DNA of 6,615 nt, taken from positions 1 to 6,615 of the forward strand of contig JAGVII010000653.1 of the NCBI GenBank assembly GCA_020056155.1, written 5' to 3'. Origin of the DNA: Afipia sp. (GTDB lineage Bacteria > Pseudomonadota > Alphaproteobacteria > Rhizobiales > Xanthobacteraceae). The position numbers and the translations under genes are program-made. The number at the start of each line of letters is the position of its first letter. Position 1 is the first letter of the stretch. Positions 1 to 4,767 of this stretch are shown in pieces. The notes beneath the pieces were generated by a model. That model ran no database searches. It saw only the letters and a list, made by a program, of their open reading frames with translations, and had not been told where the DNA came from.

Positions 1-451
1 AGTCGACGTCGCGATCAAGGAAGCCGACCTGCGCATCGAGACCATGCGCGCGCAGGGCGCCGGCGGCCAGCACGTCAACAAGACCGAGTCCGCGATCCGG
101 ATCACGCACATCCCGACCGGTATTGTGGTCATGATGCAGGACAGCCGTTCGCAGCATAAGAACCGTGCCAGTGCGATGAACATTCTGCGCTCGCGCATCT
201 ATGACGCCGAACGGCAACGCATCGACGCCACACGTTCAGCCGACAGGAAAGGCCAGGTCGGTTCGGGCGATCGGTCCGAGCGCATCCGGACCTACAATTT
301 CCCGCAGGGCCGCGTCACCGATCACCGCATCAACCTCACGCTCTACAAATTGCCGCAGGTGATCGCAGGCGACGCCCTGGGTGAACTGGTCGATGCGCTG
401 ACCACCGAGCATCAGGCGAAGCTGCTTGCGGAACAGGGCAGCGCATCGTGA
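1..451 (+). CDS. prfA: Peptide chain release factor 1 (RF1), C-terminal part; 5' end outside window
   Basis: RF1 recognises UAA and UAG stop codons in the ribosomal A site and triggers hydrolysis of peptidyl-tRNA in the cytoplasm. The frame is open from the window edge (first whole codon at base 2) and gives 149 residues. The universal GGQ catalytic tripeptide is encoded at 62-70 within the family signature [13 protein letters not shown]. The following residues ([43 protein letters not shown]) match the domain 3 and 4 region of RF1. The family is usually about 360 residues, so roughly the last two fifths is present. The PxT stop-recognition tripeptide lies upstream and cannot be checked, so RF1 rather than RF2 rests on the overall match and on the adjacent prmC. 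The TGA stop at 449-451 overlaps the prmC start by four bases. Confidence 0.95.
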   Translation, partial: VDVAIKEADLRIETMRAQGAGGQHVNKTESAIRITHIPTGIVVMMQDSRSQHKNRASAMNILRSRIYDAERQRIDATRSADRKGQVGSGDRSERIRTYNFPQGRVTDHRINLTLYKLPQVIAGDALGELVDALTTEHQAKLLAEQGSAS

Positions 452-1338
452 GCGCCGGCGGCCCGTTCGCCGGATTGAGCATCGAGGCGGCGCGGCGCGC
501 ACTGGCGGCGAAATTCAAGGCCAGCGGAATCGAATCGCCCGAACTCGATGCGCGGCTGCTGATCGGCGCGGCGCTCGGCCGCGATCACACCGGCCTCGCG
601 ACGCAGGCTTCGCGGCTGATTACCTCCGTCGAAGAGACGGTCATCTCCGCTTTCGTGCGGCGCCGAATCGCGCATGAACCGGTCGCGCGCATTCTCGGCC
701 ACAAGGAGTTCTGGGGGCTGGATCTCCGCCTGTCGGACGCCACACTGGTCCCGCGTCCCGACACCGAAACTGTCGTCGCCGCCGCGCTTGAAATTCTCCG
801 GAATGAACTCCGCGCAACCCGCGCGCTTCGCATCGCCGACATCGGCACCGGCTCCGGCGCGATCCTGCTGGCGCTGCTTTCGGAGCTTCCAGACGCCACG
901 GGAATCGGCACCGACATCAGCATGGCTGCACTGGCTATCGCGGAGATGAATGCAGACAAACTCGGCCTCGCCGGCCGGGCCTCGTTCGTCCAATGCGACT
1001 ATGCAGCGGCGCTGAGCGGTCCGTTCGATCTGATCGTGTCGAATCCGCCCTATATCCGGTCCGCGGACATCGCCACCCTCGACCGCGATGTCCGCGATCA
1101 CGACCCGCTCCTGGCACTCGACGGCGGTGTGGATGGCCTCGACGCCTATCGCGCAATCACGCCTCAGGCGGTCGCCCTGCTCGCTCCGGGCGGGGGTCTG
1201 GTCTTCGAGGTCGGACACGACCAAAGCACGCAGGTGAGTGTGTTGATGCGCTCGGCGGGATTAACCCTGTCATCCCCGCCCAAGGCCGATCTGGGCGGTA
1301 TTTATCGCGCTGTCATGGGGCGAAAAGCGGCGATTTAA
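448..1338 (+). CDS. prmC: Peptide chain release factor N5-glutamine methyltransferase
   Basis: PrmC (HemK) uses S-adenosylmethionine to methylate the GGQ glutamine of release factors, which speeds up termination. The protein has 296 residues, about normal for the family. An N-terminal helical domain comes first. The linker signature ILGHKEFWG then leads to VPRPDTE (101-107). The SAM-binding motif I DIGTGSG is at 131-137, and the catalytic NPPY, which holds the substrate glutamine amide, is at 199-202. The C-terminal [10 protein letters not shown] and DLGGIYR are also typical. The start is GTG at 448, inside the prfA stop (GTGA overlap), which implies translational coupling. The enzyme is thus made together with its substrate RF1. 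A long antisense frame runs through the gene but has no family features. No U-tract terminator follows; the non-coding region begins directly after the TAA. Confidence 0.96.
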   Translation: MSAGGPFAGLSIEAARRALAAKFKASGIESPELDARLLIGAALGRDHTGLATQASRLITSVEETVISAFVRRRIAHEPVARILGHKEFWGLDLRLSDATLVPRPDTETVVAAALEILRNELRATRALRIADIGTGSGAILLALLSELPDATGIGTDISMAALAIAEMNADKLGLAGRASFVQCDYAAALSGPFDLIVSNPPYIRSADIATLDRDVRDHDPLLALDGGVDGLDAYRAITPQAVALLAPGGGLVFEVGHDQSTQVSVLMRSAGLTLSSPPKADLGGIYRAVMGRKAAI

Positions 1339-1377
1339 AGGGGCCCCGGAACAGAAAAAACCTCTTGGAATATTGCC

Positions 1378-1397
1378 CCGGAGCGACTACGTTCCGG
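1378..1397. repeat. Hairpin, 8-bp stem, 4-base loop
   Basis: CCGGAGCG at 1378-1385 pairs with CGTTCCGG at 1390-1397 (seven Watson-Crick pairs and one G-T/U pair) around the loop ACTA. It lies about 40 bases after the prmC stop. No T run follows on the plus strand, so it is not a classical intrinsic terminator. It could protect the 3' end of the prfA-prmC mRNA or terminate with Rho; both are inference. Confidence 0.5.
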
Positions 1398-1439
1398 CCA
1401 CAGCATCGGTTCAGGGTCGCGGCCCCCGCTCATAATTGA

Positions 1440-1473
1440 CGGGTGGAGCAAAAAGTCTCGCAAGAGATGCCCG
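1440..1473 (+). repeat. Two-tier hairpin with GNRA-type loop and one-sided bulge
   Basis: The inner stem 1455-1459/1464-1468 closes a GCAA tetraloop. The outer stem 1440-1444/1469-1473 stacks directly on its 3' side, leaving a 10-base bulge (1445-1454, GGAGCAAAAA) on the 5' side only. Each stem has five pairs, including one G-U each. The bulge carries a purine-rich GGAG that could be an exposed binding site. The pairing is directly visible; whether it forms in a transcript is inference. Confidence 0.4.
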
Positions 1474-1502
1474 CCGAGTGAAAGGTTCCTAAAAGGCAGG
1501 TC

Positions 1503-1565
1503 ATGACGAGCGCGAAGGCTGAAAGAGCTGCGCTGCTTGAGACCGCGAAGCGAACGAAAGCCTGA
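1503..1565 (+). CDS. Possible 20-codon leader ORF upstream of the DUF4167 gene
   Basis: ATG at 1503 begins a 20-codon frame ending with TGA at 1563-1565. The peptide MTSAKAERAALLETAKRTKA is rich in alanine, has five Lys/Arg against two Glu, and looks helical. It is not a family I recognise. The reason to list it is its start region. AAAAGG at 1491-1496 lies six bases before the ATG. The block TAAAAGGCA, three variable bases, then CATGA (1490-1506) matches the start of the DUF4167 gene (1774-1790) at 14 of 17 positions. By hand count 13 of 20 third positions are G or C, which is compatible with coding but proves nothing at this size. It could be a translated leader peptide, part of a small RNA, or chance. 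No run of regulatory codons typical of an attenuator is visible. Confidence 0.3.
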   Translation: MTSAKAERAALLETAKRTKA

Positions 1566-1774
1566 TATTGCGCTTGTACATTCAACTGCAAAACATCGCG
1601 CCTGTTGGCTCAGGCTGATCCGGCCCAGACGGCTCATTGCCTTCGGGCATTTGGAGAACGCGTCCTTGTTGAACGCGAAATGCGACAACCACGGTCTGAA
1701 TATTTACGGTATCGCCGCCTGCGCGAATGCACTGCGCCGTGTCCGCACATCAATCACCACGATCCAGAATCGGT

Positions 1775-1780
1775 AAAAGG
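1775..1780 (+). promoter_or_regulatory. Ribosome binding site fixing the DUF4167 start at 1787
   Basis: AAAAGG ends six bases before the ATG at 1787. It decides for this start over an in-frame upstream ATG at 1727, which would add 20 residues (MHCAVSAHQS...) unlike the family N-terminus. Confidence 0.65.
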
Positions 1781-1786
1781 CACCAC

Positions 1787-2506
1787 ATGAGAAACGGCCC
1801 GAATAACAACAAGCGTATGCGCAGCCGGAACAACAACAATAATAATAACAGTAACAACAACCGGCGCGGCCAGAACCCGATGACCCGGGTGTTCGAGTCC
1901 AACGGACCGGACATCAAGATTCGCGGTACCGCTTCTCACGTTGCAGAGAAATATGTCCAGCTCGCGCGCGATGCGCGCTCGTCCGGCGATCCGGTTGCCG
2001 CCGAGAATTACTACCAGCACGCCGAACACTACTTCCGGCTGATCGCCGCGGCGCAGGAGCAGTTTCGCCAGAATCAGCCGCAACCGCAGCAGCCGATGCC
2101 GCGCTCCGATGGCGACGCGCTCGACGACAATGGCGACGACAGCGACAGCTACTCCAACTTCGGCGCGGAGCCGGGCTTTGTGCCTGCGCAACAGCAGCAG
2201 CCGCAGTTCCAGCCGCGCGAATCCCAGCCCTATCCGCGTGAACAGCATCAGCCGCGTGAGAACTTCCGCGATCGCGACAATCGCTCGCAGCCGCAGCCTT
2301 CCGCGCAGCCTGCCGAAGGCGATCAGGTTGACCGCCTTCCGTCCTTCATTACCGGAGGCGCCCAGCCGCAGCCAAACGGGCCCAGCGCTGAGGGCAACGT
2401 CAATCCAGGCAACGGCGAACGTTTCGGTCATCGCCGCCGTCGTCGTCCGCCCGGCCCTCGTCCTGAAGGGGCCGCTCAGCCTCCGGTGGAATCGGCCGGC
2501 GAGTAA
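1787..2506 (+). CDS. DUF4167 domain protein of unknown function
   Basis: The protein has 239 residues. It starts with an asparagine- and arginine-rich head (residues 3-29) holding NNNNNNNSNNN at 15-25. The conserved DUF4167 core follows (about 30-95; RVFESNGPDIKIRGTASHVAEKYVQLARDARSSGD, then AAENYYQHAEHYFRLI). Next come a long low-complexity Gln/Pro/Arg/Asp stretch (95-180), the short motif DRLPSFITGG (182-191) and a basic tail with five consecutive arginines (216-220). There is no signal peptide or membrane segment, so it should be cytoplasmic. The core looks like a small helical domain. The basic, disordered flanks would suit RNA or ribosome binding, but that is inference because the family has no established function that I know. 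It lies downstream of prfA-prmC in the same direction, after a long non-coding gap that may carry its promoter, and ends at a strong terminator. Confidence 0.9.
   Translation: MRNGPNNNKRMRSRNNNNNNNSNNNRRGQNPMTRVFESNGPDIKIRGTASHVAEKYVQLARDARSSGDPVAAENYYQHAEHYFRLIAAAQEQFRQNQPQPQQPMPRSDGDALDDNGDDSDSYSNFGAEPGFVPAQQQQPQFQPRESQPYPREQHQPRENFRDRDNRSQPQPSAQPAEGDQVDRLPSFITGGAQPQPNGPSAEGNVNPGNGERFGHRRRRRPPGPRPEGAAQPPVESAGE
1829..1861 (+). repeat. In-frame AAY trinucleotide repeat (Asn tract)
   Basis: Eleven codons: seven AAC/AAT, one AGT, three AAC. They encode the asparagine run at residues 15-25 of the DUF4167 protein. The tract can gain or lose units without a frameshift and stands out as AT-rich in a GC-rich gene. 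Confidence 0.85.
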
Positions 2507-2523
2507 GCCGCGCATCATCCGGT

Positions 2524-2545
2524 GTCATGCCTCTGACGGCATGGC
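2524..2545. repeat. Hairpin just before the terminator
   Basis: CATGCC at 2526-2531 pairs with GGCATG at 2538-2543 around a six-base loop. A G-T/U pair and a G-C pair extend the stem outward to 2524 and 2545. It lies 17 bases after the DUF4167 stop and directly before the terminator, so the mRNA would end in two tandem hairpins. A role in protecting the 3' end is inference. Confidence 0.5.
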
Positions 2546-2551
2546 CGTAAC

Positions 2552-2589
2552 AACAAAAGCCGCCTGAATAACCTCAGGCGGCTTTTGTT
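2552..2589. terminator. Bidirectional intrinsic terminator between the DUF4167 and methyltransferase genes
   Basis: A perfect 16-bp inverted repeat, 2552-2567 with 2574-2589, surrounds the six-base loop ATAACC. The GC-rich core GCCGCCTGA/TCAGGCGGC is flanked by A4 on the left and T4 on the right, and the T-rich runs continue as TTTTGTTT on the plus strand and TTTTGTTGTT on the minus strand. It therefore works as a terminator in both directions. It lies 45 bases after the plus-strand gene stop and about 10 bases beyond the minus-strand gene stop, exactly where two convergent genes would need one. Confidence 0.93.
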
Positions 2590-2599
2590 TGGCTCGTTT

Positions 2600-3355
2600 T
2601 CAGCCCGCCGCGGATGGATCATCGCGCCGCGTCGGTGTCGGCACGAGAACCGGCGGCATCGACGGAATGAGGCGCGTGCGCTCACGATGCGCGGGGATCG
2701 CACGATAGACCTGCTTCGATGCTTCCACGATATGAACGCCGGCGAACGGCGACGACACCGCGGCGCTCATCCGCTCCCAGGCCATCGCTGAACGCAGCAC
2801 CCATCCGCCCTGGAACGGCGGCACGAACAGCGCTTCACCCCACGCCGTCGGCGTGAACCATGTCTGCCGCAGCAGCTGGGTAATCTGCGACCGCGAGTAA
2901 GGGCGGCCATGCCCGAACGGCGTATGGTCGGTCCGCGTCCACACGCCGCGGCGGTTGGGGATAATCGCCATCATCCGCCCCGACGGGGCCAGCACACGCC
3001 AGACCTCGCGCAACAATCCTTCCGCATCGTCCGAGATTTCCAGCGCATGAACCAGCAGGATGCGATCGACCGCGGCATCCGCCAGCGGCAGCGAAAACTC
3101 ATCGACCAAAGTTGATAAAGTGGGACGGGCGGTCGGCCATTTGAGAACGCCCTGCGCGGCAGGCATCAGCGCGATGCAGCGTTCCGCATCCTCGCGAAAC
3201 AGGCCAAGATAGGGCGTCGGGTAACCCAGTCCCGCCACGCGCAAGCCGTCCGCATCCGGCCAGTGCCGCTGAATGCCGCGACTGATCAGCCGCCGCGCCA
3301 CTGCGCCGAGGCGCTGCGAGTAGAAATTGCGGAGATCGATCACATCGATTGTCAT
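2600..3355 (-). CDS. Class I SAM-dependent methyltransferase-like protein (Methyltransf_11 type)
   Basis: The protein has 251 residues. The centre has a methyltransferase fold pattern: a first strand and loop GLRVAGLGYPTPYLG (37-51), an acidic segment VDEFSLPLADAAVDRILLVHALE (84-106) that fits motifs II-III, and the helix-strand LLREVWRVLAPSGRMMAIIPNRRGVW (114-139). Motif I is unusual: GLGYPTPYL replaces the usual D-x-G-x-G-x-G. From memory this variant occurs in related alphaproteobacterial proteins, so it may bind SAM differently or not at all. The substrate is unknown. The start ATG at 3355 is chosen because the protein looks complete from MTIDVIDLRNFYSQRLG. A longer frame to 3463 would run through the divergent promoter region and its palindrome. 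The ribosome site is weak (GGA close upstream). It ends beside the shared terminator and is divergent from gloB. Its promoter should lie in 3356-3483. Confidence 0.85.
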   Translation of the reverse strand: MTIDVIDLRNFYSQRLGAVARRLISRGIQRHWPDADGLRVAGLGYPTPYLGLFREDAERCIALMPAAQGVLKWPTARPTLSTLVDEFSLPLADAAVDRILLVHALEISDDAEGLLREVWRVLAPSGRMMAIIPNRRGVWTRTDHTPFGHGRPYSRSQITQLLRQTWFTPTAWGEALFVPPFQGGWVLRSAMAWERMSAAVSSPFAGVHIVEASKQVYRAIPAHRERTRLIPSMPPVLVPTPTRRDDPSAAG

Positions 3356-3423
3356 GGCGTCCAGCCTATCACGGGGAACAGCGGCATGCAGCGCCCGCGA
3401 GGCGATCCCGCACCCAGCGTTAA

Positions 3424-3443
3424 CGCATTCACTCGTGAATGCG
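3424..3443. promoter_or_regulatory. Perfect 9-bp inverted repeat with 2-base spacer; candidate operator in the divergent promoter region
   Basis: CGCATTCAC at 3424-3432 and GTGAATGCG at 3435-3443 are exact reverse complements around TC. The element lies 40 bases upstream of the gloB ATG and 68 bases upstream of the methyltransferase start, in the only intergenic space the two share. A 20-base dyad suits a dimeric repressor or activator site. A TGTTAG at 3448-3453 could be a gloB -10 box, which would put the dyad over the -35 position, but the promoter itself is weak by eye. The short spacer makes an RNA hairpin role less likely, though not excluded. Confidence 0.55.
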
Positions 3444-3474
3444 GGCGTGTTAGCTTCTGCCATCCTCGATGAAT

Positions 3475-3478
3475 GGAG
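3475..3478 (+). promoter_or_regulatory. Ribosome binding site fixing the gloB start at 3484
   Basis: GGAG lies five bases before ATG 3484. An in-frame ATG at 3469 would place this site inside the coding sequence and add five residues (MNGDV) unlike the family N-terminus. Confidence 0.7.
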
Positions 3479-3483
3479 ACGTC

Positions 3484-4251
3484 ATGGCTGCCGAGATTCG
3501 CCTGTTCCCCTGCCTGTCCGACAATTTCGGCTATCTCATTCACGATCCGGTCACCAAGGCCACCGCCTCGATCGACGCGCCGGAAGCGGGGCCCATCATC
3601 AAAGCGCTGCAGCGTGAAGGCTGGACACTCACCGATATCCTCGTCACCCACCATCATGTGGACCATGTCGGAGGGATCGACGAACTCAAGACAAAGTACA
3701 ATTGCCGGGTGGTCGCGCCGCACGACAGGACCGTGGCAATACCGCTTGTCGACGAGCGCGTCAGGGAAGGCGACACCGTGAAGGTCGGCAACCTCAGCGC
3801 ACGCGTGCTGGAAACCCCGGGCCATACGCTCGATCACATCAGCTATGTATTCGACGAGGACCGGGCGCTGTTCTGCGCGGATACACTGTTCTCGATCGGC
3901 TGCGGCCGCGTCTTCGAAGGCACCTATCCGATGATGTGGGAGTCGCTGCTGAAACTGCGCGCGCTGCCCAACGATATGCGCGTTTATTGCGGCCACGAGT
4001 ATACCTCGTCCAACGTCAAGTTCGCCCTCGGGATCGAACCGAACAATCCGGCGCTGAAGGCTCGCGCGGAGGAAGTGGCGAAACTGCGCGCGGCGAACCA
4101 GCCGACGATTCCGACGCTGATCCGTGACGAGAAGGAAGCCAACACGTTTCTGCGCGCGGATGTTCCGGCTGTTGCAGCCGCTGTCGGCCTTGCAGGCAAA
4201 AGCCCTGCGGATGTCTTCGGCGAACTGCGCGAGCGCAAGAACAAGGCATGA
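3484..4251 (+). CDS. gloB: Hydroxyacylglutathione hydrolase (glyoxalase II)
   Basis: Glyoxalase II hydrolyses S-lactoylglutathione to lactate and glutathione, the second step of methylglyoxal detoxification in the cytoplasm. The protein has 255 residues, the normal size. It is a metallo-beta-lactamase fold enzyme with its two-metal site intact: THHHVDH at 55-61 (H56, H58, D60, H61), H114 in ETPGHTLDH, D133 in CADTLF and H171 in CGHEYT. The family-typical GCGRVFEGT follows D133. The C-terminal helical domain carries NTFLRADVP, matching the NPFLR-type motif that marks true glyoxalase II. The start follows a good GGAG site. The stop overlaps the next gene by four bases, so gloB and the cupin gene are probably one operon. 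The palindrome at 3424-3443 is the obvious candidate control site. Glyoxalase I is not in the window. Confidence 0.95.
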   Translation: MAAEIRLFPCLSDNFGYLIHDPVTKATASIDAPEAGPIIKALQREGWTLTDILVTHHHVDHVGGIDELKTKYNCRVVAPHDRTVAIPLVDERVREGDTVKVGNLSARVLETPGHTLDHISYVFDEDRALFCADTLFSIGCGRVFEGTYPMMWESLLKLRALPNDMRVYCGHEYTSSNVKFALGIEPNNPALKARAEEVAKLRAANQPTIPTLIRDEKEANTFLRADVPAVAAAVGLAGKSPADVFGELRERKNKA

Positions 4252-4700
4252 CCAACATCAAGGCCGGGCTGACCGCGGGCGACGTTATCGGGCGGCTCGG
4301 CCTGAAGCCGCATCCTGAAGGCGGGCACTATCGCGAGACATTTCGGGATTCCCGCACCGTCGAGGGTAGCCGCGCGGCGTCCACGGCGATCTACTTCCTG
4401 CTCGCCCGCGGAGAGCGTTCACACTGGCATCGGATCGATGCGGCGGAGATCTGGCACTATCACGCAGGCCACGCGCTGATGCTGCGCATCGCCGACAGCA
4501 AAGGCGAACGGACGATCCGGCTCGGGGCCGATCTTTCCGCCGGCGAGCAACCTCAGGCCGTCGTCCCGGCCCATGCCTGGCAAGCTGCCGAAAGCACCGG
4601 CGACTGGACCTTGGTTGGCTGCACCGTCGCGCCCGGATTCGACTTTGCAAAATTCGAACTTGCGCCGCCGGGCTGGCTTCCCGGCGCGGGCGACATTTGA
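4248..4700 (+). CDS. Cupin domain protein, DUF985 / Cupin_5 family
   Basis: A 150-residue protein with the family hallmarks in order: LGLKPHPEGGHYRET (17-31), AIYFLLARGERSHWHRIDAAEIWHYHAG (47-74), VVPAHAWQAA (105-114) and GCTVAPGFDFAKFELAPP (124-141). The histidines in HWHRIDAAEIWHYHAG and in PAHAWQ sit where cupins place a metal or ligand. Members have been described as small beta-barrel proteins similar to sugar-epimerase-like cupins, but I know of no secure reaction for this family. There is no signal peptide, so it is probably cytoplasmic. The ATG at 4248 overlaps the gloB TGA (ATGA), which implies translational coupling to gloB. A link to aldehyde or sugar-derived toxic metabolites is possible from that context but is inference. 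Confidence 0.9.
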   Translation: MTNIKAGLTAGDVIGRLGLKPHPEGGHYRETFRDSRTVEGSRAASTAIYFLLARGERSHWHRIDAAEIWHYHAGHALMLRIADSKGERTIRLGADLSAGEQPQAVVPAHAWQAAESTGDWTLVGCTVAPGFDFAKFELAPPGWLPGAGDI

Positions 4701-4740
4701 CTCGGGAATCGGGTGGGTTCCTGACGGGGGCCGAGAATAC

Positions 4741-4767
4741 GTTCCGCTCGCATTAATGGAGCGGAAC
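4741..4767 (+). promoter_or_regulatory. 9-bp inverted repeat overlapping the ribosome site of the flavin reductase gene
   Basis: GTTCCGCTC at 4741-4749 and GAGCGGAAC at 4759-4767 are exact reverse complements. The nine-base spacer contains the palindrome CATTAATG (4751-4758). The right arm ends directly at the ATG at 4768, and the GGAG ribosome site (4758-4761) sits at its inner edge. It could be a DNA operator for a dimeric regulator, or an mRNA hairpin that hides the ribosome site. The perfect 9-bp match in a 67-base gap makes chance unlikely, though not impossible. Confidence 0.6.

Larger units (their letters stand above)
1339..1786 (+). other. 448-base intergenic region with several hairpins; possible long leader or small RNA
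   Basis: No frame here gives a recognisable conventional protein, and the stretch is visibly less GC-rich than its neighbours. It contains small inverted repeats: 1378-1397 (8-bp stem, ACTA loop), 1440-1473 (two stacked stems, GCAA loop), 1509-1534, 1600-1615 (5-bp stem), 1638-1649 (4-bp stem, cUUCGg loop) and 1668-1689. A CATAAT sequence at 1431-1436 could be a -10 box that would start a transcript near the 1440-1473 hairpin, but I see no good -35, so this is weak. There is no hairpin with a U tract, so a transcript starting here would most simply run into the DUF4167 gene as a leader of about 345 bases. A separate small RNA or a decayed gene are the alternatives. I could not match it to SRP RNA, RNase P RNA, tmRNA or a riboswitch that I know. 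Confidence 0.45.

Noticed and set aside
412..1224. Minus-strand 270-codon frame opposite prmC
   Set aside because: Antisense shadow of a clear gene in GC-rich DNA; its composition is typical of such shadows.
1340..1347. GGGGCCCC palindrome after the prmC stop as a terminator
   Set aside because: No loop and no T run on the plus strand; short GC palindromes are common here.
1350..1375. GGAAC motifs in the intergenic region as EcfG-type stress promoters
   Set aside because: No GTT-type -10 element at the required 16-17 base spacing on either strand.
1343..1382. GCCCCGGA repeated at 1343-1350 and 1375-1382 as a regulatory direct repeat
   Set aside because: Only eight bases in GC-rich sequence, with no further copies or spacing pattern.
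1335..1688. Minus-strand 117-codon frame in the intergenic region
   Set aside because: It runs into the end of prmC, has no ribosome site that I can see, and no recognisable family.
1605..1790. Frame of 61 codons from a TTG start, ending in an ATGA overlap with the DUF4167 start
   Set aside because: The coupling geometry is attractive, but there is no ribosome site. From 1566 onward only 36 of 74 third positions are G or C by hand count, unlike the real genes around it, and the peptide resembles nothing I know.
1503..1790. One 96-codon frame interrupted by a single TGA (1563), as a selenoprotein or a pseudogene with one stop
   Set aside because: No selenocysteine-type gene or insertion element is evident, and the part after the TGA lacks coding character. 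Chance openness is simpler.
1754..2518. Minus-strand 254-codon frame opposite the DUF4167 gene
   Set aside because: The repeated Arg/Leu/Val pattern mirrors the Gln/Asn/Arg codons of the real gene; no family features.
3356..3463. N-terminal extension of the methyltransferase to an ATG at 3463
   Set aside because: It would cover the divergent promoter region and the 3424-3443 palindrome and adds 36 residues without family character.
4573..4767. N-terminal extension of the flavin reductase to 4573
   Set aside because: It would overlap the 3' end of the cupin gene by over 100 bases. The ATG at 4768 has a correctly spaced GGAG and the expected N-terminus.
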